The notes below the pieces were generated by a model, which was given only the letters and a program-made list of their open reading frames with translations, was not told the DNA's origin and searched no databases. From contig NZ_CP025407.1 in NCBI RefSeq assembly GCF_002847285.1, positions 2,854,501 through 2,918,500 on the forward strand: a DNA stretch of 64,000 nucleotides, read 5' to 3'. This document shows positions 1 to 10,000 of the stretch, piece by piece. The position numbers were made by a program, and so were the translations under genes. Origin of the DNA: Streptomyces sp. CMB-StM0423. Lineage in GTDB: Bacteria > Actinomycetota > Actinomycetes > Streptomycetales > Streptomycetaceae. How positions within the stretch are numbered: the stretch's first letter is position 1; the number at the start of each line of letters is the position of its first letter.

Positions 1-53
1 GCGTACACGCCGTCGGCGCATGCCCCCTGCGCTGACCCGCCGTTCGGTGCTCT

Positions 54-71
54 CCAGCCAAAATCCAGCCA
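54..71 (+). repeat. 18-bp direct repeat, copy A
   Basis: CCAGCCAAAATCCAGCCA: two CCAGCCA heptamers 11 bp apart. This is the first of four related copies (A-D) near the ends of the putative element. Spaced heptamers like this resemble arm-type binding sites of tyrosine integrases, but that role is inferred. Confidence 0.7.
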
Positions 72-119
72 GCGTGCGGAGAACGACAGATGACGACAGG
101 TGACGAGCCGTCAGGTCAT

Positions 120-137
120 CCAGCCAAGATCCAGCCA
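120..137 (+). repeat. 18-bp direct repeat, copy B
   Basis: CCAGCCAAGATCCAGCCA, 90 bp to the left of the attL-like site. The flanks match those of copy D: both are preceded by a GTCAG-(A/G)-TCAT sequence and followed by CCGT, so about 40 bp are shared between the two ends of the element. Confidence 0.75.
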
Positions 138-226
138 CCGTACGTGTGCGGGTGTGACCCGAATTCGGGTCGCACCCGGCTGACCTGGCGGTTTGCTGAT
201 TCGCCAAGTTCGCGCTACCGCGGAGC

Positions 227-244
227 CTAGACGTTGAAGCGGAA
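227..244 (-). other. attL-like site: displaced ychF 3' tail
   Basis: Read on the minus strand this 18-bp stretch is TTCCGCTTCAACGTCTAG, encoding the terminal Phe-Arg-Phe-Asn-Val-stop expected of ychF. No ychF reading frame precedes it. The 11 bp at 234-244 are identical to 15146-15156 at the 3' end of the intact gene. Confidence 0.6.
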
Positions 245-295
245 CACCGGATGCACAGTTTTAACCTGCGGAAACACCGGAGGGCCGGGACGGAT

Positions 296-313
296 CCAGC
301 CAGAATCCAGCCA
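296..313 (+). repeat. 18-bp direct repeat, copy C
   Basis: CCAGCCAGAATCCAGCCA, about 50 bp inside the attL-like site and on the opposite side of it from copies A and B. Flanking similarity to the other copies is weak. Confidence 0.7.
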
Positions 314-345
314 CCCGAAACGAGGCGCTATGACCCATGTCTACC

Positions 346-477
346 CTGAATCTACGGGCCGGCGTCGCACGGGATCGCCTTCCTGGCCTGGCAGGGGAGG
401 ACCTGGCCCGGCGTTCTCATAGTCGCCGATCAGCTCCATCTTCTTGGTGTCCAGACTGACGACCCAGAATACCTAAC
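346..477 (-). pseudogene. Remnant of an ISAzo13-type transposase
   Basis: The minus strand reads ...WVVSLDTKKMELIGDYENAG... followed closely by GDPVRRR and a stop. The DTKK(K/M)EL(I/V)G(D/N) core followed by GDPV is, from memory of the family, the catalytic-region signature of ISAzo13 transposases. Only about 40 codons remain, with no start and no C-terminal domain, so it cannot be functional. It lies beside the left end of the element. Confidence 0.5.
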
Positions 478-603
478 GTTTCGCATAAGCATATGATTGA
501 TTGGATTCGGATCCCCTTTAGCCTGACAGACACGACAAGCACGACCTGAGGCAAGAATAACTTCCCCAGGTAAGCACCCCGAGGATTATTTTTGCCGGGG
601 GTG

Positions 604-634
604 CGTAGCCCCTCCGGAGGCCGGAGGGGCTACG
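604..634 (-). terminator. Rho-independent terminator of the secreted propeller gene
   Basis: A 14-bp perfect stem (604-617 pairing with 621-634) with a 3-nt loop lies 50 bp beyond the stop of the minus-strand gene at 683. On that strand the stem is followed within about ten bases by an A/T-rich run. Confidence 0.8.
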
Positions 635-682
635 TGGCGGTGTCTGCTTGGGGGCTTTTGTTTATTGGGGGTGTTGGGGCGG

Positions 683-3118
683 TTACCGAGTTTTCTTATT
701 CGTGGGTTGGGCGTTGGTGAGTTCTATCGTGCCCGTGGTCTTCAGCAGTGCACCGCTGCCGTCCGCCGGGGCGGCGGTGAGTTCCCAGGTGTAGGTGCCC
801 TCGTTGGCGTAGAGGCCGTTGTCGGTTCGGCCATCCCAGGAGAAGGCGACGGCGGCGGCGTGTTCGTCGGCCGGGGCGGTGAGTACCGTGCGGCCGGTTT
901 TATCCCGGATCATCACCTGGGTGCCGGTGGCCGGCTTGGAGAGTTGCCAGTCGGCGTCCCACCTGGGGTCGGCTGGCGATGCCAGGTTAACCGACTGCTC
1001 GACGCGTGCCTCGATTTCCGCCACCGGGGCGGTAGCGACGCCCGAGTCGACGACGGTGATCTGGGCGTCGTCCTCCTTGGAGTAGGCGAGGGTGCCGCCG
1101 AAGCGATCGGTCTCCACGAGGGGGCCTTGGTACCGGGACGCGAAGCTCTCGACGACGTACGGGTTACCCCCGATCGGGGTGAGGAGGAGCCGGAGGCGTT
1201 CGCGTTGGTACGCAAGCACGTAGCCGTCGCCGAGAACACCGCGCGGGGTGTACGACGTCCGCCGGGTCTGCGTGTTGTAGACGCCGTGGCCGGAGTCGGT
1301 GATCCCCCGGGGATCGCAGTCCCAGTACACCCAGTGCCCCACGGCCTGCATCTCCTTGGGCGCACAGCCGTTGAAGGTGAACGGCTCCGTCTCCGCCACC
1401 TCGCCGGTCTTCAGGTCGACCGCCTGGAGCGTGCCCTCCGTGACCCCGGGCATCCACAGCTTGGTTCCCCACACCGCGAGCCCGCCCAGGCCCCGGTGAA
1501 CGCGGATCACCTTAGGTCCGCCGAAGGCGTCCAGGTCGACGACGTACTGCCGGTCGTCCGTCCCGCTCCCGCTCCCGCCGAACACCACGTAGCGGCCGGA
1601 GGCCGAGCGGACGAACGAGTTGTGATCGGGGCCCGTCGGCATCTTCTCGCCGGTCTCCGGGTCCACGGCCGGTACAACCGTCCGTGTACCGTCCGGCGCC
1701 AGTACGACCAGTACCTGGTCGCCATTCGCGTCGAGGGTGGCGACGACGGTGCGGCCGTCTCCGGTGCCGACTGGACGCCGGTTCTGGTAGACGCGCTGCT
1801 CCGTGTAGCCGGTGGCCTGCGCGTCCGGGCGCGCGAGCAGCGATCGCTCGCCCACCGACGGGATCGCGCCGATGTCCCGCTGGTAGAGAGCAGGCAGGTA
1901 CGTGGCGTCGTTCTCGGCTGTGACGAGCTGTCCGGCCGTGAGCGACAGGTTGGTTAGATCGGCCTGCTTGGGCGCCACCGCGCGCACCTTCCGCAGCGCG
2001 GGCGCCCTGTCGTCGCCGATGTGGACGCGGTGTACGGCCCAGTCCCGGGACGAGGTGCCGCCTGTGACGGCCACGCCGCCGCCCGGGACCTGCGCCATCC
2101 GCCAGCGGGCGTGCTCCAGCAGGGTCTCCGGCTCGCCGCCGCCGATCGGCCGGGCCGTGAGGGGTGCGCCCTCGCGGCCGCGGAGGTCGTCCGTGTCCTG
2201 CTTGAACTCACGCGTGGTCAGCAGCCAGTCGCCGACGAGCCCGAGGTGCGGGGTGCCCTCGTCGTCCGAGCCGAGTTCGATCTCGGTGGCGGCCGCTTGC
2301 GGGGTGGCGCGGGGAAGTACGCGGGCCGTGGTGTTGCCGCCTTCGGGCGAGTACCAGGCTATGTGCGTGTCCGAGAACACGACCTCGGCGTTCGCGCCGG
2401 TCGCGCCCGGCAGCACCGGGGTGACCTCGGCGGTCGCCAGGTCCAGCAGGCCGACGCCGCGGGTGCCGTCGGGGTGGGCATACCAGATCGCGACCGAGCG
2501 GTCGTCGCCGCCGAGCGTCATGCCGTCTTCCGCGACCCAGCCGTTGAGGCCAGTGACCAGGGTGTCGATGAGCTGCCCGTCCGCCATCCGCAGGACGTGC
2601 AGGACGTTGCGCTTGCCGTTCGCGTCCTTGGTGGCGGTGAGCACGGTGGAGCCGAAGACGCCCCGGTAGAAGTGGCCTGCCGGCAGCGTGTACGTCGTGG
2701 TGGGGCCGGACTCCATGTCCTTCACCAGCACCTTGCTCGGGGAGATGTAGATCGCGACGGTGTCCCCGCTGGTGACGGAGACGTGGTCTCTTCCGTTGAT
2801 CGGGTTGGAGTCATCGCTCGGGCGTGAGGCGGGCAGGTTGACCGGCGTACCGTCGTCCGGGAACCACCGGTAGTAGCTGAGCGCGCTCGCGTCCGCGACC
2901 TCCGTGCGCTCCACGACGCCGCCGGGCCCGGCCCCGTACAGCGGATTGGCGACCGGCTTGAAGCGGTCGGGCGCGGGGATCGTCACCGGAATGGGTCCGG
3001 CGTGGGCGGTGGTCATGAGCGACGGCAGAGCTCCACTGGTGGCCGCCAGGGCCACCGCGGTGGCGAGTCCGGCTCGCACGATCGATCGTCTTCGGTTCGG
3101 CTTGCGGCGTGCGGCCAC
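683..3118 (-). CDS. Secreted propeller-like protein with C-terminal FlgD-like Ig domain
   Basis: An 811-residue secreted protein of unknown function. I chose GTG at 3118 because GGAGGT lies 5 nt upstream and the product then opens with a normal Sec signal peptide: a basic stretch (RRKPNRRR), a hydrophobic core, and a cleavage site near Ala-His-Ala. The long middle part has repeated units of about 45 residues of the beta-propeller type (for example ...VVDLDAFGG..., ...LLDLATAEVTPVL...). The last 100 residues contain FSWDGRTDNG and GTYTWELTA, typical of FlgD-type Ig folds. The reading frame stays open upstream to 3556, through what looks like a broken immunity gene. It lies downstream of the RHS toxin/immunity pair on the same strand and ends at a strong terminator, so it is probably cargo of the element. 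No enzymatic motif is evident. Confidence 0.85.
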   Translation of the reverse strand: MAARRKPNRRRSIVRAGLATAVALAATSGALPSLMTTAHAGPIPVTIPAPDRFKPVANPLYGAGPGGVVERTEVADASALSYYRWFPDDGTPVNLPASRPSDDSNPINGRDHVSVTSGDTVAIYISPSKVLVKDMESGPTTTYTLPAGHFYRGVFGSTVLTATKDANGKRNVLHVLRMADGQLIDTLVTGLNGWVAEDGMTLGGDDRSVAIWYAHPDGTRGVGLLDLATAEVTPVLPGATGANAEVVFSDTHIAWYSPEGGNTTARVLPRATPQAAATEIELGSDDEGTPHLGLVGDWLLTTREFKQDTDDLRGREGAPLTARPIGGGEPETLLEHARWRMAQVPGGGVAVTGGTSSRDWAVHRVHIGDDRAPALRKVRAVAPKQADLTNLSLTAGQLVTAENDATYLPALYQRDIGAIPSVGERSLLARPDAQATGYTEQRVYQNRRPVGTGDGRTVVATLDANGDQVLVVLAPDGTRTVVPAVDPETGEKMPTGPDHNSFVRSASGRYVVFGGSGSGTDDRQYVVDLDAFGGPKVIRVHRGLGGLAVWGTKLWMPGVTEGTLQAVDLKTGEVAETEPFTFNGCAPKEMQAVGHWVYWDCDPRGITDSGHGVYNTQTRRTSYTPRGVLGDGYVLAYQRERLRLLLTPIGGNPYVVESFASRYQGPLVETDRFGGTLAYSKEDDAQITVVDSGVATAPVAEIEARVEQSVNLASPADPRWDADWQLSKPATGTQVMIRDKTGRTVLTAPADEHAAAVAFSWDGRTDNGLYANEGTYTWELTAAPADGSGALLKTTGTIELTNAQPTNKKTR

Positions 3119-3319
3119 GCAGCACCTCCAAAAGGCGTCGGAAAGGCGGCTGTCCGGCGAGAATCCACAAGGAACGACGCGGCACAGCCCTCGAGGGGCG
3201 GCAACGTAACACGGTGGACCGCGGAATTCGAACGAACGCACGTATGGGTCGTGGGCAGCCATTACGGACATCCCTGGGGGCGCACTCACCCGGCGACATC
3301 CTTCCCACCCGCCCCGCAA

Positions 3320-3556
3320 CCCCTGATCAATCCAATGCGATTCAGACACCTGAGAAAACCTCAACCACCCACACCTGTAGCAGTGCCTTTCTCCAGGTGC
3401 GGGTGAGGCATGCTCGGGGTGTTCGGAGCGCAGGGCAAGATCTATCTCGTACGTCAGATTACCGAATCGGGAAGCCATGTCGAGCACATAGCTCTCTTCC
3501 AGGTGGTACACGGCGAGCTGGTCGACTTCCCTATAGTCTTTCATCGCAAGTCCCAT
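3320..3556 (-). pseudogene. Truncated immunity-like gene
   Basis: The minus strand encodes a credible protein start of about 79 residues, from ATG 3556 (or 3544), through LEESYVLDMASRFGNLTYEIDL and PGERHCYRCGWLRF to SHWIDQG. The pattern resembles small streptomycete proteins in which a YVL-(D/E) strand is followed by PGE-x-CYR-x-G-x-(L/I)-x-F. I know these only as hypothetical proteins that often sit near polymorphic toxins. After SHWIDQG the similarity fades, the family's normal C-terminal half is not recognisable, and the open frame runs on into the signal peptide of the next gene. I read it as an orphan immunity cassette that has lost its 3' half. The base composition is less GC-rich than its surroundings. 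Confidence 0.45.
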
Positions 3557-3684
3557 TCAATGGGCGTGTGATTACCGGGACTCTTCCGAGTGGCCGTATT
3601 CCCGAACGAGTCGATCAGCTGCCCATCTACGTTTCTCATCCCAACGTGTGGGTCGCTGCTCCTGGGCGCCCTACCGGTTCCCCG

Positions 3685-4092
3685 CTACAAAGCAGCGTCG
3701 CCGAAAGTCCTCATGACACCCGATCCCCCGTGATACGACCAATCGAATTTATCTGGCCTCTGAATACGAACCATCGTCTCAGGTCTCCCCGCTCGAACAT
3801 TCAAATGATGCCCCGTACTGAACACGACTCGCAGAGCCCCAGACTTGAATGCGACCGCCGATACAATGGTCGCACCGACCAGTTTCTGCCACTCTTCACC
3901 GAGAAGCGGAACCGCACCTGGGGCCGAGACTGCACCATGGGTCAGGGACACCGGACCTCTGATTGTTAGCCCGGCTCCGCAGTCCAGCATCAGTGCCAAC
4001 TCTTGATAATCCGAAGCCTGAGATACCGACACGGATACAACTGGGGAACCTCGCAGCCCAAGGATCCAGCGATCACCCAACTCCTCCGTCAC
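3685..4092 (-). CDS. DUF6188-type immunity protein for the RHS toxin
   Basis: A 135-residue cytoplasmic protein. The layout fits DUF6188 as I remember it: an N-terminal WILGLRG strand, a segment ending in LTIRGPVSL, then LVGATIVSAVAFKSGALRVVFSTG, and a C-terminal glycine-rich end. Its ATG overlaps the stop codon of the RHS toxin gene as ATGA (4089-4092), so the two are translationally coupled, the usual arrangement of a polymorphic toxin with its cognate immunity protein. It has no signal peptide, which fits protection from a toxin acting in the cytoplasm. The gene has clearly lower GC than the toxin core, like the adjacent toxin tip, which suggests that tip and immunity gene moved together. 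The function is inferred from family and position. Confidence 0.85.
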   Translation of the reverse strand: MTEELGDRWILGLRGSPVVSVSVSQASDYQELALMLDCGAGLTIRGPVSLTHGAVSAPGAVPLLGEEWQKLVGATIVSAVAFKSGALRVVFSTGHHLNVRAGRPETMVRIQRPDKFDWSYHGGSGVMRTFGDAAL

Positions 4093-7000
4093 GGCTCCTC
4101 CGGGAGATAGTCGAAAATATTCCCAATGCTGTCACCAGGACTTCCGTCTGGCATCTGGGGGTACACTTCACCAGTCGTAGGATCGATTAGCATATCAGGG
4201 TTCTTATTGCCGCCTATCCCACGCCAACCGCCTTGGCCCTTTACCTTGTGGATGGCTTCCTTGATTTGCTTGGCAGAATACCCGGTCGAACGCGCGAGTG
4301 CGTTCGGCTTGGACACCAGGTCATCACAGTCGGCATTGTGCACCAAGATCGGTGCGACCCCCGCCAGCACATAGTACGTGTGGATGTCGCGGATGGTCAG
4401 GTCGTGGGTGGTCTGGCGCTTGGTGTAGTGGTCGGCGGCCTGGACGGTGGCGGTGTCGCCGGTGGTGGTGCGGATGGTTGTGCCTGGGAGGAGGTCGCCG
4501 GCGTCGATCCATTCGCCTGCATACTCGGCCCAGAAGGGGTGGGTGGTGGTGGCGGTGAGCTGACCCGTTTGCCCGTCTTCTGTGGTGAGGGTGAGGCGGA
4601 CGAATTTCTTGTCGCTGTGGGTGGTGATGGGTCGTTTGACGGTGCGGGTGGTGGTTTCGCCGGTGTCGGGGTCGGTGACGACTACGCGGTCACCGATCTC
4701 GATGTCTTCGATCCGTTTGGTTCTGCCGTCGGCGAGGAGGACGCGGGTGCCGGGGGTGAAGCTGTGGCACTTCCCGAAGGTCTTCTTCAGGAGCTTTGCC
4801 CCACCCTTGAGGAGAAGACTCCCGGCCTTTCCTATGCCTGGGATCAGTTCGGGGGCTTCTGCCAGGCACCCCAGGCTCGGGTCGGTCAAGCATTCTTTCC
4901 AAGTGGCGGGGTCTGGGAGCAGGAACGATGTGGCAAAGATCCCCGCCTTGTCGAACCATGAGTACTCGTCGGCGGGAGGGGTCTGGTCGCCCAGCCACAT
5001 GTAACCGACGGCCTTGTCCGGGTTCTTCAGGTATTTGATCTTGCCGAAGAGGTCGAGTTCTCCCGTGTCGGCGTTCGCGATCCCCTCGTAGAGTTCCCCC
5101 TCGAAGGTGAAGGCGGCACGGACCCCGCCTGTGGGTTCCCCGTCGAAGGAGAGGGTTCCGTCGGCGCGGGTCTCGTTGCCGGTGCCGCAGCTGACGTCCA
5201 GCGCGCCTGATCCTTCGCCTCCGCCGCAGGCGAGGCGGTGGCCGTCGAGTTCGATGTTGGTGGTGGGGTTGCCGCCGGTGAAGGCGTAGCGGTTGCCGGT
5301 GGTGGGGTCGGTGCCGAGTTGCATGTCCGCGAGGGCGCCGTTGTAGGTGTCGCGGGTGAGGAAGCGGTTGAGGCCGGGGCTGTAGTTGCGGAAGCCCATG
5401 TCGTAGGTGCTGGTGGCGGCGTCCCAGCGTTTGGCGTTGAACCGGTAGGGGTTGTAGGCGTCCTCGTCGGGATTCGCGGGGTCCGGCTTGTCGATGCCGG
5501 TGAACTCGGCGTCGTTGTTGGAGCCGTAGGCGGTGTAGCCGTAGGTGGCGTCGGTGTCGCCGTCCTCGCCGGTGACGGTCTCGACGTCGGAGTGGCTGTT
5601 GTAGCCGTAGACGCCGAGTTGCTGGGTGCCGTCAGGTTTGTGGGTGATCTGCGAAAGGCGTTGTCCCCACGGCCCGTACTGGTAAGACTTGGTGATCTCG
5701 GATCCGACTCGTTCGTCGAGGACTTCCTTCGACACGCCGAGGTAGGTGAAGTCCGTCGTCTTCGGGCTTGAGGTGCCGGCGCCAGTGGTCTTGGAGGTAG
5801 TTCGGTCCAGGGGGTCGTAGGTGTACTTCGTAGTCGCCGTGGTGCCGTTTTCCTGGAGCTTGGTGTGTTCGGCGACGTGGTCGAAGCCGTCGTAGGTGTT
5901 CTGCTCCAGGATCTTGCCGTCGGCCGTGACCGCCTCCAGGCGGCCGTAGGGGTCGTAGGTGTATGCCGAGGTGACTCCGCCGGAGCCGTCGCCGGTGGCG
6001 GTGGCCTGCTGTAGCCGGTTGAGGTTGTAGTCGAAGCGGGTGTTCACACCGTCGACGGTCTGCTCGACGACGTTGGCGTTCGCATCGTGAACGTAGGTCT
6101 CGATCCCGGCGCCCAGGCCGGCCTTGTCGAGCTTGGCGATGCGGTCCGCCGGGTCGTAGGTGTAGGTGCTGGTGGTGTCCGCCAGTGCGCCGGTGTCGGC
6201 GTTCATGCGGCTGAAGACGTCTTTGGCCTTGTTGCCGTTGGGGTCCCAGTCGTAGGCGTGGGAGGCAACCGGGGCTCCGTCGTTGGTTTCCCGGCTGCTC
6301 TTGAGCGCGCCGTTGGCGTAGTAGTCGTGGTCGAGCAGGTTGCCGTTGGCTTTGGTCTCTACATCGACCATGCCGCGGGGGGTGTAGGTGTAGCTGGTGG
6401 TCTTGCGGGTCGGGTCGGTCTCCGAGGTGGTGTCGGCGATCTTGACGGTCTCGATCAGGTTGCGTGCGTTGTAGGTGTAGCCGGCCCATTGGTCGGGGTG
6501 GGTGGAGGTCTCCGGTTGGCCGTTGGCGTCGTAGGTGAAGGCGGTGGACTTCTTCTCCTCGCCGGCCAGGTTCTCGGTGACCTTCGCAAGCTGGTTCAGC
6601 CCGGTGTAGGCCATCGTGTAGGCGTCGATCCGCGTGCCGGACGAGGTGTCGTCGACGTCGGTCAGGTTGCCGTTGAGGTCGTAGCGGTAGCCGAAGACCT
6701 TCTCCTCAGCGTCAGCTGCCGCATCGTACGAGCGGACGAGCTTGACGGCGTCTGCGCTGACGGTGCCCTGGCCGGTTCCGGAGACCGTGATCGACTTGGT
6801 GCCCTGCTTGTAGCGGTAGGTGCCGAGCTTCACCCAGCGGTTGGCGTTCTCGGCCTGGTCGATCTTCTTGGTCGCCGGGCCGCCCGCGTGGTCGATGCGG
6901 TAGGTGGCGGTGCCGGCGTCCGACTTGGCCGGGTACTTGGCGTAGGCGGTGTACTCGCCGTCGCGGGGGATGACCGTCTGCCAGGTGAACGTCCCGGTTC

Positions 7001-10000
7001 CTGATGCCTGGCTGCGGTGGTTGAACCCGGTGTCCGTCGGATCGCCCGAGAGTGCGATGGACTTCGATGCCTTCCAGGACCCGGAGGTGGAGGTGTGCTG
7101 GGTGTCGGAGTTGTCGACCAGGACCACGGCGGAGCCGTCGGGGACGCCGGAGTCCTTCTTGGTCTGCAGGGACCCGTCGGGGTAGTAGGCCCAGTCCATC
7201 GGGCGTTCGGAGGAGCCGCCTGCGGAGATCACTCGGCTCTTCTGCTGGCCGAGGTCGTTGTAGTCGTAGCGGGTGACGATGTCCCACGGGTCGGTGGCGG
7301 TCTTGATCCAGCCGTTGTCGAAGTACTCGTAGGTGGTCTCGTTTCGGACCGTCTGGCCCTCCGAGGGGGGTGCCGAGACCGTCTTGACCCGTCCGACCTC
7401 GTCGTACAGCGTCTCGGTGTAGACGTCCGGGTTGTTGTAGCGGGCGTCGGCCGGTTCGTAGGGCTGGTACTGCCGCTCCGGGCGGTTCAGTTCGTCGTAG
7501 GTGGTGCGGTGGGTGAAGTCGCCGGCGGTTGCGGTGTTGACGCCGCGGGGGGTTTCGACCTCGGTGGGGTTGCCGGCCTGGTCGTAGGTGAACTTCGTGG
7601 TGCGTACCGTGCCTGCGTCGGTGTCGTAGGGGACGCGTTGGGCGATGGGCAGGCCGCGTTCGTCGTAGTCGACCTCGGTGGTCTTATCTGCCTGGTCGGT
7701 CGTGGCGACGACCAGGGAGTCCTTGTCGTAGGTGGTCTTGGTGTTTTCGCCTGCGGCGTCGGTGACCGTTTCCGGGCGGTGGTTGAGGTCGTAGGTGGTG
7801 TGGGTGGTGAAGTCGGTGGTGTCGGGGGTGGTGTTCTTCTTGGGGTCGATGACGTGGGTGACGTTGCCGACGTCGTCGTAGCGGTAGGAGAGCTTGTCGC
7901 CGTCGGCGTTGACGACGTCGGTGAGCTGGTAGATCGCGTCGTAGGTGTTGGTGGTGACGAAGTCGTCCGGGTTGTCTGTTGTGGCGACGCCCTTGGGTTC
8001 GGTGGTGGTGAGGAGGTTGCCGACGCGGTCGTAGGTGTAGCGGGTCTCCCGGCCGGTGGTGTTGTTGTCCGGAGCGGTCGCCGAGGTGACCTGGTCGGCC
8101 TCGTCGTACACCGCCGTGGACACTGCGCCGTTGGGCGCCGTGGCGCGGGTGATGTTGTCGTTGGCGTCGTAGACCGGGGCGGGGGTGGTGATGAACTCAC
8201 TCGCGGTTTTGGGGACGACGTTCTCGCCGGGGCGGCCGTAGGTGTCGTAGGTCTGGGTGGTGGTCTTGTCCAGGGCATCGGTGACTTTGAGGACCTGGCC
8301 GCGTTCGTCGTAGACAAAGCCGGTCTGGTGCTGTTTGGCGTCGGTGATCAGCTGGGGGTAGCCGGTGGGGGTGAAGGCGGCGTTGATGGTGGTGTTGTTG
8401 CGTGGGTCGGTGGCCGTCTGGAGCTGGCCGTGGGCGTCGTAGGTGTACCGGGTGGTGTAGTCGCCCGCTTCCTCGGTGGCGGTGCCCTTGGGGTCGGTGA
8501 CGGTGAGCAGGTTGCCGTACGCGTCGTAGGTGAAGGTCCAGGTGCGGCCTTCAGGCGAGGTCTTGTGCCACAGGTCCTTCACGTACGCGTCCCCGACGCG
8601 AGGGGAGTACTCGTACACGGTGGCGTTGTCGGGGGTGGCGCCGTCGGTGCAGACGGCCGGGTCGGGGACGCCGCCGGCGGCCTTGTTCTGTTCGGCGTCG
8701 CGTTGCCAGCGGGGGTAGCCGGTGGCGGGGTCGTAGCAGTAGGCGGTTTCGGCGCCGTTGGCCTCGCGGAGGAGGGTGACGTTGTTGTCCGCGTCCCACG
8801 ACAGTTCGGTGGTTTCGTTCTTGGCGTTGGTGGTCTTGACCGGTCGGCCGAAGTCGTCCGTCACATAGGTGGTCGCCTTGTTTTGGGCGTCGGTGACCGT
8901 GGTGTCGGTGAACTTGGCGTTGCCGGTGTTCGGTGCGTAGACGAAGCCTGTGGGGTTCTGCAGGCGGTCGGTGATGGTCTTGGTCCACCAGTGGTACTTG
9001 GGGTCGTCCCCGGCGCTGGGAGTGTTGTAGTCCAGTGCGGTGGTGTTCTGGCGCGGGTCCTGGATGCCGGTGAGTTTGACGTTCTTGTTGCCCTGGCCGG
9101 CGTCGTAGGTGAAGTCGAATTCCTTGGGCTGTGCGCTGCCCGCCCCGTCGGTCATGCGGCCCAGCAGGCCCTTGGTGGTGTAGAAGAAGGCGAGCTTTCG
9201 GCCGGAGATGTCGGTGACCGACTTGATGTGGTCGTAGATCTTGGATTCCGTCAGCTTCCCCGTGCCAGCGACCTGCTTACCCGTGTCGTCGATGAAGTCC
9301 CACGAGGTGTCGCCCTTTTGGTAGTAGTCGATCTCGAGGGACTTCCGGCCGGCGGGGTCGGTGATGTAGTCGAGGAACTTCACCGGCTTGTTGTTGGACT
9401 TGCGCTCGGTGTACGTGTACGTCTGCGTGTTCCCGTTGGGGTCGACAACCGAGGTCAGGTAGCCGTCGCAGCCGAAGAGGAACCGGGTGCCGTCCGGGCG
9501 GGTCCCCGTCCAGGCGTCCGGTATCGGGTCCTTCGCCGGGGTACAGTCCACGTCCTGTTTGGGTGCGAGCTTGTAGTGGACGCCCGCGGGGGCTTTGAAG
9601 GTGCCGTCTTCCTGCTTGCGGAAGATGTGGGTGGTGCCGTCGCCGTCCGGCCAGCGGACCTCTGTGGGGCGCGGGTTGGGGTGGAAGTCCAGCGGGGCGC
9701 CCAGGCGCAGTGGGCCGGCGGCCTGGGCGGACCAGCCGTGGCCGGTGATGGTGTCGGACGTGTCGAGGGAGTTATAGGCGACGCGGAAGAAGGTGTTCAG
9801 GCCGCGGCCGGGGTTGGTGAAGGCGTCGTAGGACCACACCGCGTTACCGGCCGCGGTGTTGTTCATCACCGCCGACCCGGCGCCGGTGGACGTGCCGGTG
9901 TAGGAGTAGAACTTCTCCAGACCGAGCTCGTCGGACGTAGGGTCCTCGACCGCGACGCGCTGGGTGAGGGCGGGGATGCGGTGGCGGTCGGACAGCCAGG

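Larger units (their letters stand above)
1..226. other. Gene-free DNA left of the attL-like site
   Basis: I see no supportable gene here. The stretch holds two copies of an 18-bp repeat (54-71 and 120-137). The sequence around the second copy resembles the sequence around the copy at the far end of the 15-kb element, so this may be the end of a second, adjacent element that continues left of the window. That is inference. Confidence 0.5.

Noticed and set aside
1..226. The 3' end of an integrase gene entering the window from the left
   Set aside because: The frames that stay open from base 1 for 20-30 codons show no tyrosine recombinase C-terminal motif.
234..422. A 62-codon plus-strand frame at the left end of the element
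   Set aside because: It starts inside the att-like site, has no ribosome-binding site, and runs opposite the transposase remnant.
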